Position numbers and translations under genes: made by a program | The notes under the pieces: generated by a model | Told to the model about the DNA's origin: nothing | The model's database searches: none | The model's input: only the letters and a program-made list of their open reading frames with translations | Shown: piece after piece, positions 1 to 9,486 of the stretch | How positions within the stretch are numbered: position 1 is the first letter of the stretch | Layout: every line of letters begins with the position of its first letter | Origin: Azolla caroliniana | Lineage: Eukaryota > Polypodiophyta | DNA: 64,000 nt | Assembly (NCBI GenBank): GCA_043228905.1 | Contig: JBHGNT010000012.1 | Span: forward strand, 7,750,001 to 7,814,000 | Reading direction: 5' to 3'

Positions 1-2907
1 GAATCCTTCCGGTTGTTGCATGTAGATTTCTTCTTCGAGGTCACCGTGAAGGAATGCCGTCTTCACGTCCATCTGTTCTACCTCGAGGTCCATGCTTGCC
101 GCTATGCTCAGCACCGTCCGGATGGAGGTCATCTTCACTACCGGGGCAAATATCTCGTCGAAGTCCACACCCTTCTTCTGCTGGAACCCCTTCACCACGA
201 TCCTGGCTTTGTATCTCGGGGGGTTTCCGGCATCTCCCGGTTTCAGCTTGAACACCCACTTGTTACGGAGTGCCCGTTTTCCTTTCGGCAACTCCACAAG
301 TTCATATGTGTGGTTCTTATGCAGGGAATCCATCTCCTCCTGCATGGCACTTAACCACCTGCGGCTATGGGTGTCATGCTTTGCTTCTTCAAAGCTCTCC
401 GGCTCCCCCTCGTCGGTTAGCAGCACGTGCTCTGGTTCCGGAAATCTTCGGGGGGCCCTTCTCTCTCTTAGAGGATATCTCCGTTCCGGAGCTTCGATAA
501 CCGGTTCTTCCGATTCTTCTTCATCCGAATCCATTTCGGGATCGGGGCCGGTTCCGGTATCATTTTCATCTTCTTCGGCCGGTTCTGTTTCTTCACCGTC
601 TTCGGCCGGATCCTCGAGTGCTAACCGGTCTCTTGCCGGTCGGGACTGCTCCTTGTAGAGTTGATCCTCACCGGTCGACTTGGAGCTCTTCATCTTCTTC
701 TCCGACTCCCAGTCGGCGAGTGTCTTGTCCTCCATGAAGATGATATCGCGACTCCGGAATATCTTCTTGTCGACCGGGTCCCATACTCGGTAGCCGAACT
801 CGTCATCGCCGTAACCGAGGAATATGCATGGCCGGGTCTTTGGGTCTAGCTTTCCTCTCCGGTCCTTTGCCACATGCACATATACGAGACACCCGAACAC
901 CTTCAGGTGCCGGTAGGATACTTCCCTACCGGTCCACACTCTCTGCGGCGTGTCTCCGTCCAAAGGTACTGAGGGTGATCTGTTTATCACGTATGTCGCC
1001 GTCGACATCGCCTCAGCCCAAAACCCCTTGGGTAATTCCGCATGCGCCAGCATACTCCGGACCCTCTCCATTATGGTCCGGTTCATCCTCTCGGCCAGCC
1101 CGTTCAGTTCCGGCGTCTTCGGCACAGTAAACTCGAGCCGGATTCCCTTCGAGCGACAGTACTCCGCGAACTGCCCCCGGTATTCCCCTCCGTTATCTGC
1201 TCGTATCGCTTTCAGCTTCTTGCCGGATTCCCTTTCCACTCTCGCGTGGAGTTCTTTGAAGACGGACAATACTTGGTCCTTTGTCTTCAACGGTGCCGTC
1301 CACAGCTTCCGGCTGTGATCATCTATGAATGTTACGAAGTACTGGGCTCCGCCATGTGACTTCGTTTCTACTTGACACACGTCAGTATGCACCAACTCCA
1401 ATGGTGCACTACGTCTCGTCGGTGGCCTTGAGTGGAAGGAGGTCCGGTTTTGTTTACCGGCCAGGCAGTCGGTGCACTTCTCCAGGTGCACATGCTTCAC
1501 TGGAATAAGGTTGTCTTCTGCAAGCCTCTTCATCCCTTTCTCACTCATGTGGCACAGTCTCTTGTGCCACAGCTCACCGGCAGTGTCGGCTGCCACGTTC
1601 AGCTCCTCCGGACATAGCCGGGAATTCATCAGGTACAGTGTGTTGACCTTCCGGGCCCGAGCCACTATCAAGCTCCCCTTGCTGAACTTCATTACGCCGT
1701 TCCGGATGCTACCTGTGTAGCCTTCATCGTCTAGCCTCCCGGCCGAAATCAGGTTCAATCGAACCTCCGGAACGTGTCGGACATCCTTCAGCAGCATTTT
1801 ACATCCGGTTGATGTCATCAGCCACACGTCTCCTATGCCGGCAATCCGGCACGTACCTTCATTTCCCATCCGGACACAACCATGCTCACCGGCTGTGTAG
1901 GATGAGAAGTATTTCTTCTCCGGGGTCAGATGGAACGATGCTCCGGAATCGACCACCCAGGTCATCTCCTCACCGGCAAGGTTCAGCTCCGTCTCTTCGG
2001 TAATGAGCATTATCTCTTCTTCACTTGCCGCAAGTGCTGTCGTTCCTTTCCGGTCCTGCCCTCGCCGATCCGGACCTCTCCGGTCCGTGGCTCCCCGGTA
2101 TGCACCGTTTCTCTCCGGTGACTTCTTTGAATCGGTGTCGTCGGCTCCATTGTCTTTTCGGTAATGCCGACAATTCTTCCGGAAGTGCCCCGGCTTCCCA
2201 CAGTGGAAGCATGTGGGCCTTCCTCTTGACTGCGACCGGGTCCCCGACTTCTCCCGTCTTTGAGGACTCCGGTTCCATTGTCTTCCCCGATCCGATTCGG
2301 TAAGCAGCGCCTTCGAGTCGGAGGCCGGTTCTTTATCTCTCCGACGCGCTTCTTCGTTCAAAATACTTGTCTTTACCGTTTGCAAGGACAAGTTATCTTC
2401 CGTGCAGGAGGTGCTGAGAGTCACCACCAAGTTCTCCCAGCTATCCGGCAATGTACACATCAGAATGATGGCTTGCATTGCATCCTCCAACGGGAACTTG
2501 ATCGCCGCAAGCTGATTCACGAATCCCATGAACGTGCTTACGTGTTCCACCATACTCTCGCCGTCCCGGTACTTGAGGTTCACAATCTTCCTCATCAGGG
2601 AGGTCCGGTTCAACGCATTCTTCCTCTCGTAGAGGCCCGACAGCTTCCGCCACATCTCGTATGCGTTGGTGTCGTTCGCCACATGTTGCAAAACGCTCAC
2701 GTCGACGTATTGCCGAATGGTTGCAACGGCTTTCCGGTTCAGTAGCCTCCATTCCGTCTCAAGTACCCCCTTGGGTATTTCCGACCTGTCGATCGGTTCA
2801 TACAGATCCCGAACAATGAGCAAGTCCTCCATCTTTATCTTCCAGTCGGCGTAGTTCTGCGCATTCAGCACCATCATGCCCGGAGGCCCACTACCGCCGC
2901 CTTCCAT
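1..2907 (-). CDS. Copia gag-pol polyprotein, N-terminal 969 codons, open to the window edge
   Basis: Polyprotein that would build the retrotransposon particle, cleave itself, copy the RNA and integrate the cDNA. The start ATG at 2907-2905 opens with MEGGGSGPPGMMVLNAQNY, 18 bases from the primer site. A UBN2-type gag domain fills the first ~200 residues. A CCHC knuckle (CFHCGKPGHFRKNC) follows near 2180-2220. The protease motif VVDSGASFHLTP is at about 1930-1956. The pre-integrase motif LWHKRLCHMS precedes an integrase core whose first Asp pair (FIDDHSR) is at about 1310-1330, with DNGGEY near 1190 and the E motif LNGLAERMNR near 1080-1110. The RT begins (KNKWVFKLKPGD) and ends at the edge in MDVKTAFLHGDLEEE. 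I checked the frame at five points and it is continuous. RT catalytic residues and RNase H are outside the window. Domain identity is certain; functionality is inferred. Confidence 0.88.
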   Translation of the reverse strand, partial: MEGGGSGPPGMMVLNAQNYADWKIKMEDLLIVRDLYEPIDRSEIPKGVLETEWRLLNRKAVATIRQYVDVSVLQHVANDTNAYEMWRKLSGLYERKNALNRTSLMRKIVNLKYRDGESMVEHVSTFMGFVNQLAAIKFPLEDAMQAIILMCTLPDSWENLVVTLSTSCTEDNLSLQTVKTSILNEEARRRDKEPASDSKALLTESDRGRQWNRSPQRREKSGTRSQSRGRPTCFHCGKPGHFRKNCRHYRKDNGADDTDSKKSPERNGAYRGATDRRGPDRRGQDRKGTTALAASEEEIMLITEETELNLAGEEMTWVVDSGASFHLTPEKKYFSSYTAGEHGCVRMGNEGTCRIAGIGDVWLMTSTGCKMLLKDVRHVPEVRLNLISAGRLDDEGYTGSIRNGVMKFSKGSLIVARARKVNTLYLMNSRLCPEELNVAADTAGELWHKRLCHMSEKGMKRLAEDNLIPVKHVHLEKCTDCLAGKQNRTSFHSRPPTRRSAPLELVHTDVCQVETKSHGGAQYFVTFIDDHSRKLWTAPLKTKDQVLSVFKELHARVERESGKKLKAIRADNGGEYRGQFAEYCRSKGIRLEFTVPKTPELNGLAERMNRTIMERVRSMLAHAELPKGFWAEAMSTATYVINRSPSVPLDGDTPQRVWTGREVSYRHLKVFGCLVYVHVAKDRRGKLDPKTRPCIFLGYGDDEFGYRVWDPVDKKIFRSRDIIFMEDKTLADWESEKKMKSSKSTGEDQLYKEQSRPARDRLALEDPAEDGEETEPAEEDENDTGTGPDPEMDSDEEESEEPVIEAPERRYPLRERRAPRRFPEPEHVLLTDEGEPESFEEAKHDTHSRRWLSAMQEEMDSLHKNHTYELVELPKGKRALRNKWVFKLKPGDAGNPPRYKARIVVKGFQQKKGVDFDEIFAPVVKMTSIRTVLSIAASMDLEVEQMDVKTAFLHGDLEEEIYMQQPEGF

Positions 2908-2924
2908 TTTTCTGTGTTACCGTC

Positions 2925-2936
2925 GCTCTGATACCA
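2925..2936 (-). other. Primer binding site, initiator tRNA-Met
   Basis: The minus strand reads TGGTATCAGAGC three bases after the LTR end, the standard complement of the 3' end of plant initiator tRNA-Met used by copia elements. Confidence 0.92.
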
Positions 2937-3303
2937 ATTTGTTGAAAACCGCGCTCGGCCACAACCGAGAAATAGGATCAAATCACAGAAAACAGGAAAT
3001 ACAAAATGCTCCAAGACTACAGAGAGAAGAGTACACAGGATATTTTACGTGGAAAACCCTAAATGGGAAAAACCACGGGAGTCCTCAAACTCCAACTCAC
3101 ACTATACACAGAGATGTACAATGGTGAGTTTCAAGGCAACAACCTTGAGCTCACTGTCTTCGCCACAGGCGGCGGTAATACACAGAGGCAACGACCTCTT
3201 CGTCTCTCTCTCTCTCTCTCTCTCTCTCGGCTGCTCTCTTCACTCTCTCTAAGTGAAAAACAGAGAACATAAGCAGCAACAACAAACTGTTTGCCCTAAG
3301 TCA

Positions 3304-3311
3304 TATTTATA
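3304..3311 (-). promoter_or_regulatory. TATA box of the Tnt1-like LTR
   Basis: Minus strand reads TATAAATA inside the LTR, about 100 bp downstream (in element orientation) of the five 28-bp repeats and upstream of the CT-rich leader. Position and sequence fit the Pol II promoter that drives the genomic RNA. Confidence 0.65.
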
Positions 3312-3415
3312 CACATATGACTTTCGGGCTATTTACAAATATAGCCTCAAGGGCCCTTGGCAAACATATTCACAAATATGTCCCCGCATCCGGATCTCTC
3401 TCCGGGTACATTCAT

Positions 3416-3555
3416 CATCCGGCTCCGTAGCCGGGGTCTTCGTCATCCGGCTCCGTAACCGGGGTCTTCGTCATCCGGCTCCGTAGCCGGGGTCTTCATC
3501 ATCCGGCTCCGTAACCGGGGTCTTCATCATCCGGCTCCGTAGCCGGGTACTCTTC
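3416..3555 (-). repeat. Five tandem 28-bp repeats in U3 of the LTR
   Basis: The word CATCCGGCTCCGTA recurs at 3416, 3444, 3472, 3500 and 3528, exactly 28 bp apart, with degenerate copies continuing to about 3600. Each unit contains an inverted repeat, CCGGCTCCGTAGCCGG. Units alternate between GTAGCC and GTAACC. Placed just upstream of the TATA box, they may be an enhancer array comparable to the repeated U3 boxes known for tobacco Tnt1; that role is inference. Confidence 0.85.
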
Positions 3556-3668
3556 ATCCGGCTTCATGCCGGGTACTCTTCATCCTCCGGTTCCGTAACC
3601 GCAACCGGGCTTGCCGTCATTCATCTCCGGACATCCCATCCGGAGGGACCGTAAATCCCAACAATGTC

Positions 3669-6600
3669 GAGACCAGAGACGACACAACTCATCTGATTCA
3701 GCATGTCAGCAATGTCCCATTCGGGAAAGAAGGTGAACAAACTTGCATAAAAAATGTCTTACATGTACCCACCATAACGAAGAATTTGGTCTCGGTCGGC
3801 CAAATTGTGGAGCAAGGGATGCAAGTTCGATTCAACCAAGGAGGTTGCTTCATCGAGATGGAAGGCCAACTAATTGCTCGTGGTCGAAGGGAAGGCCAAA
3901 TGTTTATCCTCGAAGAGAACGAGGTAAAATCGGCCATGTTTGCAAAGGGCCTCAAATTCCACACCAACATAGAGCTATGGCATAAAAGAATCGGCCATAT
4001 CAATCTCAACAAACTCAAGGCGATGCAATCGAAAGGAGTCGTCATCGGGCTCCCAACCTTCAAAGAGAAAGAGATTGAAGGAGTATGTGAAGCATGCCAA
4101 TTCGGCAAGCAACATCGGCACCCGTTCCCGAAGGAGAGGAACGTGAGCAAAGGCCTAATGGACATAGTCCACTCGGATGTGTGGGGACCGGGACAAACGG
4201 CTACGTTCGGAGGATGTCGGTACTATGTTACCTTCATCGATGACTGCTCTAGATACACATGGATCTTTCCCATGAGGATGAAGAGCGAAGTGTTTACACA
4301 CTTCCAAAAATTCAAAAGCGAAGTCGAAAAGACAATTGGGCGTCATGTACGATGTCTTCGGCCAGACGGAGGAAATGAATACTTCTCCGATGCGTTCACG
4401 GCATACCTTCGACAAGAAGGAATTCGGTGAGAATTCACTTGCCGACACACACCGCAATAGAACGGTGTAGTGGAATGCAAGAATCGGCACATCCTCGAAG
4501 TAACAAGGGCCATGCTAAATGAGAAGCATATGCCCAAGTCATATTGGGCAGAACCTGCAAATACCGTCGTCTACCTCATGAACCGGTGCACAACATCCGG
4601 AGTGCACGAGGTCACCCCGCACGAGAAATACTATGGGAAGAAGCCGGATCTATCCCATGTAAGGATATTCGGCTCCATTGCATACGTACACATTCCCGAT
4701 GAGAAGCGGCAGAAACTTGACCCAAAATCAGAGAAGTGCATCGTCGTGGGGTACTCACTAGAGCAAAAGGGGTACAAGTGCTTCAACCCCTCTACTCGGA
4801 AGACTTGTGTAAGTTGGGATGTCGTCTTTGAAGAATCGACATCATGGTACAAACTTGAGCCGACTCCTCCCGAACCATCTACGAACGACCTCAACAACAC
4901 AGAAGACGATAATCAACTAAGGTCAATACTCGAAGAGAGTCCAATCTCAACCAAATTGAGCGGACCACAAGAGCCTCTGAGCAACCAAAGCACATCTTGG
5001 CCAAGTCCAAAGATGGACAAAGGGAAGGCCAAAATGCCAGAATATGAAGACGATCACGTCGACGGCAACGAATTGACTCATCCACTCAATAGTGAGTTCG
5101 ATGGCTTTGATGTGTCTCTTTCGAGGTCACCCGGAGATGAGAAATCACTCACATCGGCAAATGAGAAACTCTATCACTCCACCCGAGAGAAGAATCCGGT
5201 TAGCCGATTTGGCTACAACGACTATATGGCATACCACGATGCCTTTATAATGAAGGTGGCAACAGTTCGAGAACCGGAGAGCTTTGTCAAAGCCGCTAAA
5301 GATCCGTGATGGGTCGAAGCGATGAACGAGGAGATGCAAGCTCTCAGCAAGAATGAGACATGGGATCTCGTCCCTCACTCACCACACAAGAAGGCAATCG
5401 GTTGCATATGGATATACAAAGTGAAGTATAATGTTGACGGTTCTGTCAACCGCTACAAAGCTCGACTCGTAGCAAAGGGCTACGCACAAACATAGGGTGT
5501 CGACTATGAAGAGACCTTTGCCCCGGTGGCAAAGATGACAACCGTGCGAAGTGTGATAGCGCTTGCATCAGCGAAAGGGTGGCACCTCCACCAAATGGAT
5601 GTCAAGAACGCTTTTCTTCAAGGCGAATTAGAAGAGGAGGTGTACATGATACAACCACCCGGCTTCGAATCCAACATTCATCCGAAAGCCATATGTCAAC
5701 TCAAGAAGCCCCTCTATGGCCTTAAGCAAGCACCACGTGCTTGGCACTTGAAGATAACACAATATCTTCATTGAATCGGTTTCCGAATGTCAAAATCTGG
5801 CAATTCTCTGTATGTAAGAAGCGATTCCGAAAGTCCGATCGTCATCATCCTATACGTGGATGATCTGGTCATTGGAGGTGAGTATCTAGTTGACATCAAC
5901 AAGGTCAAATCCCTCCTTTCCAACAAATTCGAGATGACGGACATGAAAGGGCTCCACTACTTCCTTGGCATCGAGGTAATTTGGACTCTAGCCAGGATTA
6001 TGATCTCCCAACGGCACTACATTCTCAACTTGTTATACAAGTTCGGGATGACTAAGTGCAAGTCTGTGGCAACACCTCTCGACTGAAACCTCAAACTAGA
6101 TGCCAATTATGGCACCACAGAGTGTGAGCCGACTCAGTATCGACAACTAATCGGTAGTCTTATCTACCTCACGATCACTCGACTAGACCTGAGCTATCCG
6201 GTCGGCCTTCTTAGCCAGTTCATGCAAACGCCACGAGATATCCATTTGGGTTGTACTAAGAGAGTGCTACAATACGTGAGCAGAACGATGGACTATGGCA
6301 TTCTCTATAAGTTGGCCACGCCAATTCAACTCGAGGGGTACACAAATGCCGACTGGGCAGGCTACAAAGCCGACCGACGATCAACCTCTGGTTTCGTCTT
6401 CTCCCTCGAAAGTGGAGCCATCTCCAGGAGTAGCAAGAAGCAACCAACCATCGCTCTTTCGAGCACAGAGGCCGAATACAGGGGCTCGGCGGTGGCTGCA
6501 TGTGAAGCCGTATGGGTTAAGAGGATCTTGAAGGATCTAGGTGTTCCCATCAAAGATCCAATTCCCTTTTACTGCGACAACATGAGCAATATTTATCTGG

Positions 6601-6818
6601 CTTGGAACCCAGTGTTCCATGCACGCACGAAGCATATCGAAGTGCACTATCACTTCATTCGAGAGTGCGTTCAAGTTGGCGATGCAACCTTCAACATATC
6701 ACTACGAATCTTCAGACAGCCGACATCTTCACCAAAGCCCTAGGAGCCGACAAGCTTCGGCAATTCCTGTCAGACCTTGGATTGGCGGTCCCTGACTTGC
6801 CAAGCTTGAGGGGGAGTA
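3669..6818 (+). pseudogene. Copia pol (pre-integrase, integrase, RT, RNase H), six stops and a frameshift
   Basis: One frame can be followed from GAG at 3669 to about 6700. The pre-integrase motif LWHKRIGHINL is near 3975-4010 and CEACQFGKQH near 4090-4120. Integrase shows FIDDCSRY near 4235 and NGVVECKNR near 4461. RT shows WIYKVKYNVDGS near 5410, [18 protein letters not shown] near 5600 and the catalytic YVDDL at 5853-5867. RNase H shows TNADWAGYKADRRST near 6345-6390 and STEAEYRG near 6465. In-frame stops lie at 4428, 4458, 5307, 5493, 5772 and 6084. Near 6690-6700 the frame shifts, after which TTNLQTADIFTKAL continues to about 6818. Most stops can be explained by C-to-T or G-to-A change of Arg, Gln or Trp codons. 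Confidence 0.9.
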
Positions 6819-6907
6819 CAAGCGAAAACCGGATACCGTCTGAACCGGATACGAGCCGAAGCGGACATCAACCGAAGTAGCCGACCAAAGTTGAGCTTGA
6901 GGGGGCG

Positions 6908-7181
6908 TGTTGAGAATCAAGCTCAACCTAGTCTAGTGTGTGAACACACCCTTGAGAGTGTGCACTCAAAGGTCAAAAGTCACCACTCTTATCTACACAT
7001 TAACTATGTGTCATAGAATCATATTCTATGACACATAACTAATGAGTTTTCACATTCCCTATGACCCAAGAGCTTCAGTAGTTAATGAAGAGAGAGAGTG
7101 ACTATATAAAGCACTCTCCTCCTTTGTAATATACATCGTCTTGAGTATTCTATTGTTGTTAAAATCTATCCATCTTGTGTT

Positions 7182-7232
<51 letters not shown>

Positions 7233-7299
7233 CACACACACTCACAACACATATCTCTAGTCTATTCCGCTGCACAAGAATCACCATCGATTCTTTACA
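6908..7299 (+). repeat. 3' LTR of the degenerate copia element
   Basis: Starts TGTTGAGAATCAAGCTCAACC directly after the polypurine tract and probably ends at TTCTTTACA near 7299. The start is closely related to the LTR end at 14860-14886 read on the minus strand. It contains TATATAAAGC near 7103-7112 and a long (CT)n tract at about 7183-7230, as do the other LTRs of this family. The right boundary is a judgement because the partner LTR is not in the window. Confidence 0.7.
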
Positions 7300-7728
7300 A
7301 TGGTCTTAGAAAGAAGGAAGAAGATTTTCGTCGAAGCTATCAACAATACTAAATTGATAAAGGAATTTTATTATGAACAAAAAGAAGAAGAGACAAAATA
7401 TTTCCCAAACACTAGGGTTGAACCATAATAGTTTCACAAGTTTTCCATTTCTCTATATATAGTATAATTGGATCTATAATGTATGCTCACCACTTGGCTA
7501 GACTATTGTGCATACCTATTGTGTGAAGTGTTTATAGTAGTGCAAGAATTTACAATGCAACCTATAAAAATATTATGAATATAATGTTAACCTAATTGTG
7601 TGCTTGTGACAATGTATTGTGCCAAAAGTTAATTATTTACAACATCCAAACTGCCACTAAGATTCACATGAGAGCCAGTTTAGTGAGGGTGATAGTAAAA
7701 TCATATGTCAGTGTAATCTTATTGTTTG

Positions 7729-7762
<34 letters not shown>

Positions 7763-8020
7763 TCCTGGAAATATCCTTTCAATAGTTATAAACAGTTATT
7801 ATAAGCACGTTGACGTACCGTCAAGCTACCATTGGTATGTTGCATTCTTCCTTAGGTCCCCATCCTTAAAGGATAAATAGTATCAACACTCCACCATTCC
7901 ATAACCTAGTTATGTGATTGGTGGTGGGAACAACCATACTGGTGGTGCTAATCACCATTTGGGTCTTGCATTTTGTAATGTGAGAAAAGGGGCATTCTTC
8001 TAATAGGCAATAAATTCGAG
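7300..8020. other. AT-rich spacer, no gene seen
   Basis: No coding pattern is recognised. The only distinct feature is an (AT)n microsatellite at about 7731-7759. Confidence 0.6.
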
Positions 8021-9087
8021 ATGTTGCAACACTGCAACATCTGTCTCACCTTTAATTTCATCATCCACCCTTTCAAAAACATTGTGGTCAGTCCAATTGA
8101 TTGTTGCAACCACTGGCCGCTAGTAATGCTCTATGTATTACTAGCCATTGGAAGACATTTATTTCCATATCTTGCTTCCTTTTCCATAATGTCCTCCAAA
8201 ACTTTTCTAGGAATTCAGATGTGACCCCTTGATGGGTCCAAAATTGACTAGCCCATGGTGTAGTCCTGCATTGAGCTGCCAAAATGTGTCGTCCAATCTT
8301 AACTGAGTATTGAAAAAAACCACACCTTTTTCCAACACATTCAAACGGATCTTTCCACCAAAATTCTCCTGGATCCCATTGCAACCTTATGAAAGGTTTC
8401 TGTTCAAAAACTCTCAATTTCCAATGCTCCTTTACTACATCAACTTGTGGGTCGATGATCCACTTAGATCCGTCATAAGCGAATGTAGCATATTGCAAGA
8501 TCTCTGGTTATATCGTTGCTCTACATATAATGTCATCTTCCTCCACACTATAGTCTTGAAATCGTCCGCAAGACAAGTGCCCCGTTACCCCCACCAACAC
8601 TTAAAGCCTCGTAAATGCCCCTTCCCACTTGGGAGGATTAAAGGACCATACCGTAGACGTTGAGTGCCCCAAAACCAACTGCACCTAGTCCCACATAATC
8701 TGGCCCTCTCTCAAGGAAGAAAAAATTTCTGACCTGTCATTTATATGCAAAGTATGAAAGGATTTCCATGCATCAACGGACGCTCCTAGCCCTGCATCGA
8801 GCTTGGCCCAATCCAATCTTGTACGGGCCTCACCATGTGCCCTGACGGAAAACTCATATTCGGATTCCACACTAAGTGTTGTCTCAAGTGTTCCTCCTCA
8901 CACATTGGTACACCATGTCCCAACCCTTTATGTACATGCTCCCATGCTCTTAGAAGACTATTAAAAAAAATTTCTTCCCAATTCATCTTCATAACATGTT
9001 TATTGTCTGGTATAAAGATCCATCTTATACTATCACTCCATAATCCACCCACCGTCGTGTCAGGTACAGTACTAAGACTGAGAAGGA
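8021..9087 (-). pseudogene. LINE ORF2 C-terminal fragment (zf-RVT region)
   Basis: Minus-strand reading around 8088-8498 gives residues such as VFQWLVIHRALLAASGCNNQ, typical of the zinc-binding region after the reverse transcriptase of plant L1-type LINEs, preceded by a Trp-rich stretch (WDPGEFWWKDPF). Upstream at 8786-9052 a second open piece (GGLWSDSIRWIF) probably belongs to the same ORF2. Frames are broken by stops. It is likely the downstream end of the LINE whose 5' half is at 18385-20720, pushed apart by the elements in between. The reverse transcriptase itself was not found in either part. Confidence 0.6.
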
Positions 9088-9252
9088 ATTAGTACTAAAA
9101 GATGAGGATTAGTACTAAAAGAGGTGTAGAACTCTCGAGAGAAGGAAAGATATATATATATATATTGAGAGAGAGAGAGAGAATGATGATGACAAAATAT
9201 ATATATTATGTGAAGAGAATATACAGTAGTAGCTAGGAGGCTTAAGACTAGA

Positions 9253-9486
9253 GTTTAACCAATTTGGTTCTTGATAATGCCATGTGCCTCTTTTTTATAG
9301 TGGCTTTAGGAATACTCTTGACATTTCTAGAATGTTCCAAAGAAATTTAGAATATACATGGATTTCCTACGTGAAATAATAAATGGAAATAATTCTTTGT
9401 ATTACAACTTATAACTTAATGGTAAGGCTTTTGCCCATGTGCCACAAGGTCATGGGTTCAAATCCTTTTGAAGCCATATCATGACA
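9253..9486 (-). repeat. 3' LTR of the chromovirus
   Basis: Right end is TGACA at 9482-9486, immediately beside the polypurine tract (minus strand AAGGGGGGGTAG, about 9487-9498). The segment 9253-9386 matches 14410-14545. The lower boundary near 9253 is where similarity to the other copy stops; it may extend slightly left. The right part (9387-9486) is absent from the truncated partner and contains a tRNA-like promoter on the plus strand. Confidence 0.75.
9411..9465 (+). ncRNA. tRNA-like A-box/B-box pair inside the chromovirus LTR
   Basis: The plus strand has ATAACTTAATGGTAAGGC (9411-9428), resembling a tRNA A box, and GGTTCAAATCC (9455-9465), a good match to the tRNA B box GGTTCGANTCC. The spacing is that of a tRNA or tRNA-derived SINE head. 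No cloverleaf can be completed, so a functional tRNA is unlikely; a SINE remnant or chance is possible. Confidence 0.4.

Larger units (their letters stand above)
1..3663 (-). mobile_element. Tnt1-like Ty1/copia retrotransposon, 5' part, apparently intact
   Basis: The left end of the window is a minus-strand copia element. Its 5' LTR is at 2940-3663, a tRNA-Met primer site follows at 2925-2936, and one long gag-pol frame then runs off the window at base 1. The order gag, zinc knuckle, protease, integrase, start of RT is that of Ty1/copia. No in-frame stop was met in the stretches translated by hand, unlike every other element here, so it looks young. It is inserted in another copia element: the base after its LTR (3664) is mid-gag-protease of the element at 3664-7299. 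The second LTR, and so the target duplication, lies outside the window. The element is visibly rich in CCGG compared with its surroundings. Confidence 0.9.
2940..3663 (-). repeat. 5' LTR of the Tnt1-like element (724 bp)
   Basis: On the plus strand it begins TGTTGAAAAC and ends CCCAACA, the TG...CA ends of an LTR with a short inverted repeat TGTTG/CAACA. It abuts the tRNA primer site on the left and foreign coding sequence on the right. Reading on the minus strand, U3 runs from 3663 to about 3280, with five 28-bp repeats (3416-3555) and a TATA box at 3304-3311. The R/U5 part holds a CT-rich tract (about 3205-3250) and a motif ACGTGGAAAACCCTA near 3045, which recurs in a probable LTR fragment near 46170. 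Confidence 0.9.
3664..7299 (+). mobile_element. Degenerate Ty1/copia element, interrupted at its 5' side
   Basis: The coding sequence begins abruptly at 3664 in the protease/pre-integrase region because the Tnt1-like element is inserted there; the missing 5' LTR and gag must lie left of the window. It continues through integrase, RT and RNase H to a polypurine tract (GAGGGGGCG, about 6897-6907) and a 3' LTR from 6908. The protein is close to the copia elements at 14546-18384 and 44478-46070, so the three are one family. Six in-frame stops and a frameshift make it non-functional. Confidence 0.88.

Noticed and set aside
3414-3600. Regular short repeats that could be mistaken for a CRISPR array
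   Set aside because: Units are head-to-tail without unique spacers and lie inside a plant LTR.
7290-7320. ACAATGGTCTTAGA after the 3' LTR at 7299, resembling a copia primer site
   Set aside because: It matches TGGTATCAGA only partly, and no gag sequence follows; treated as chance.
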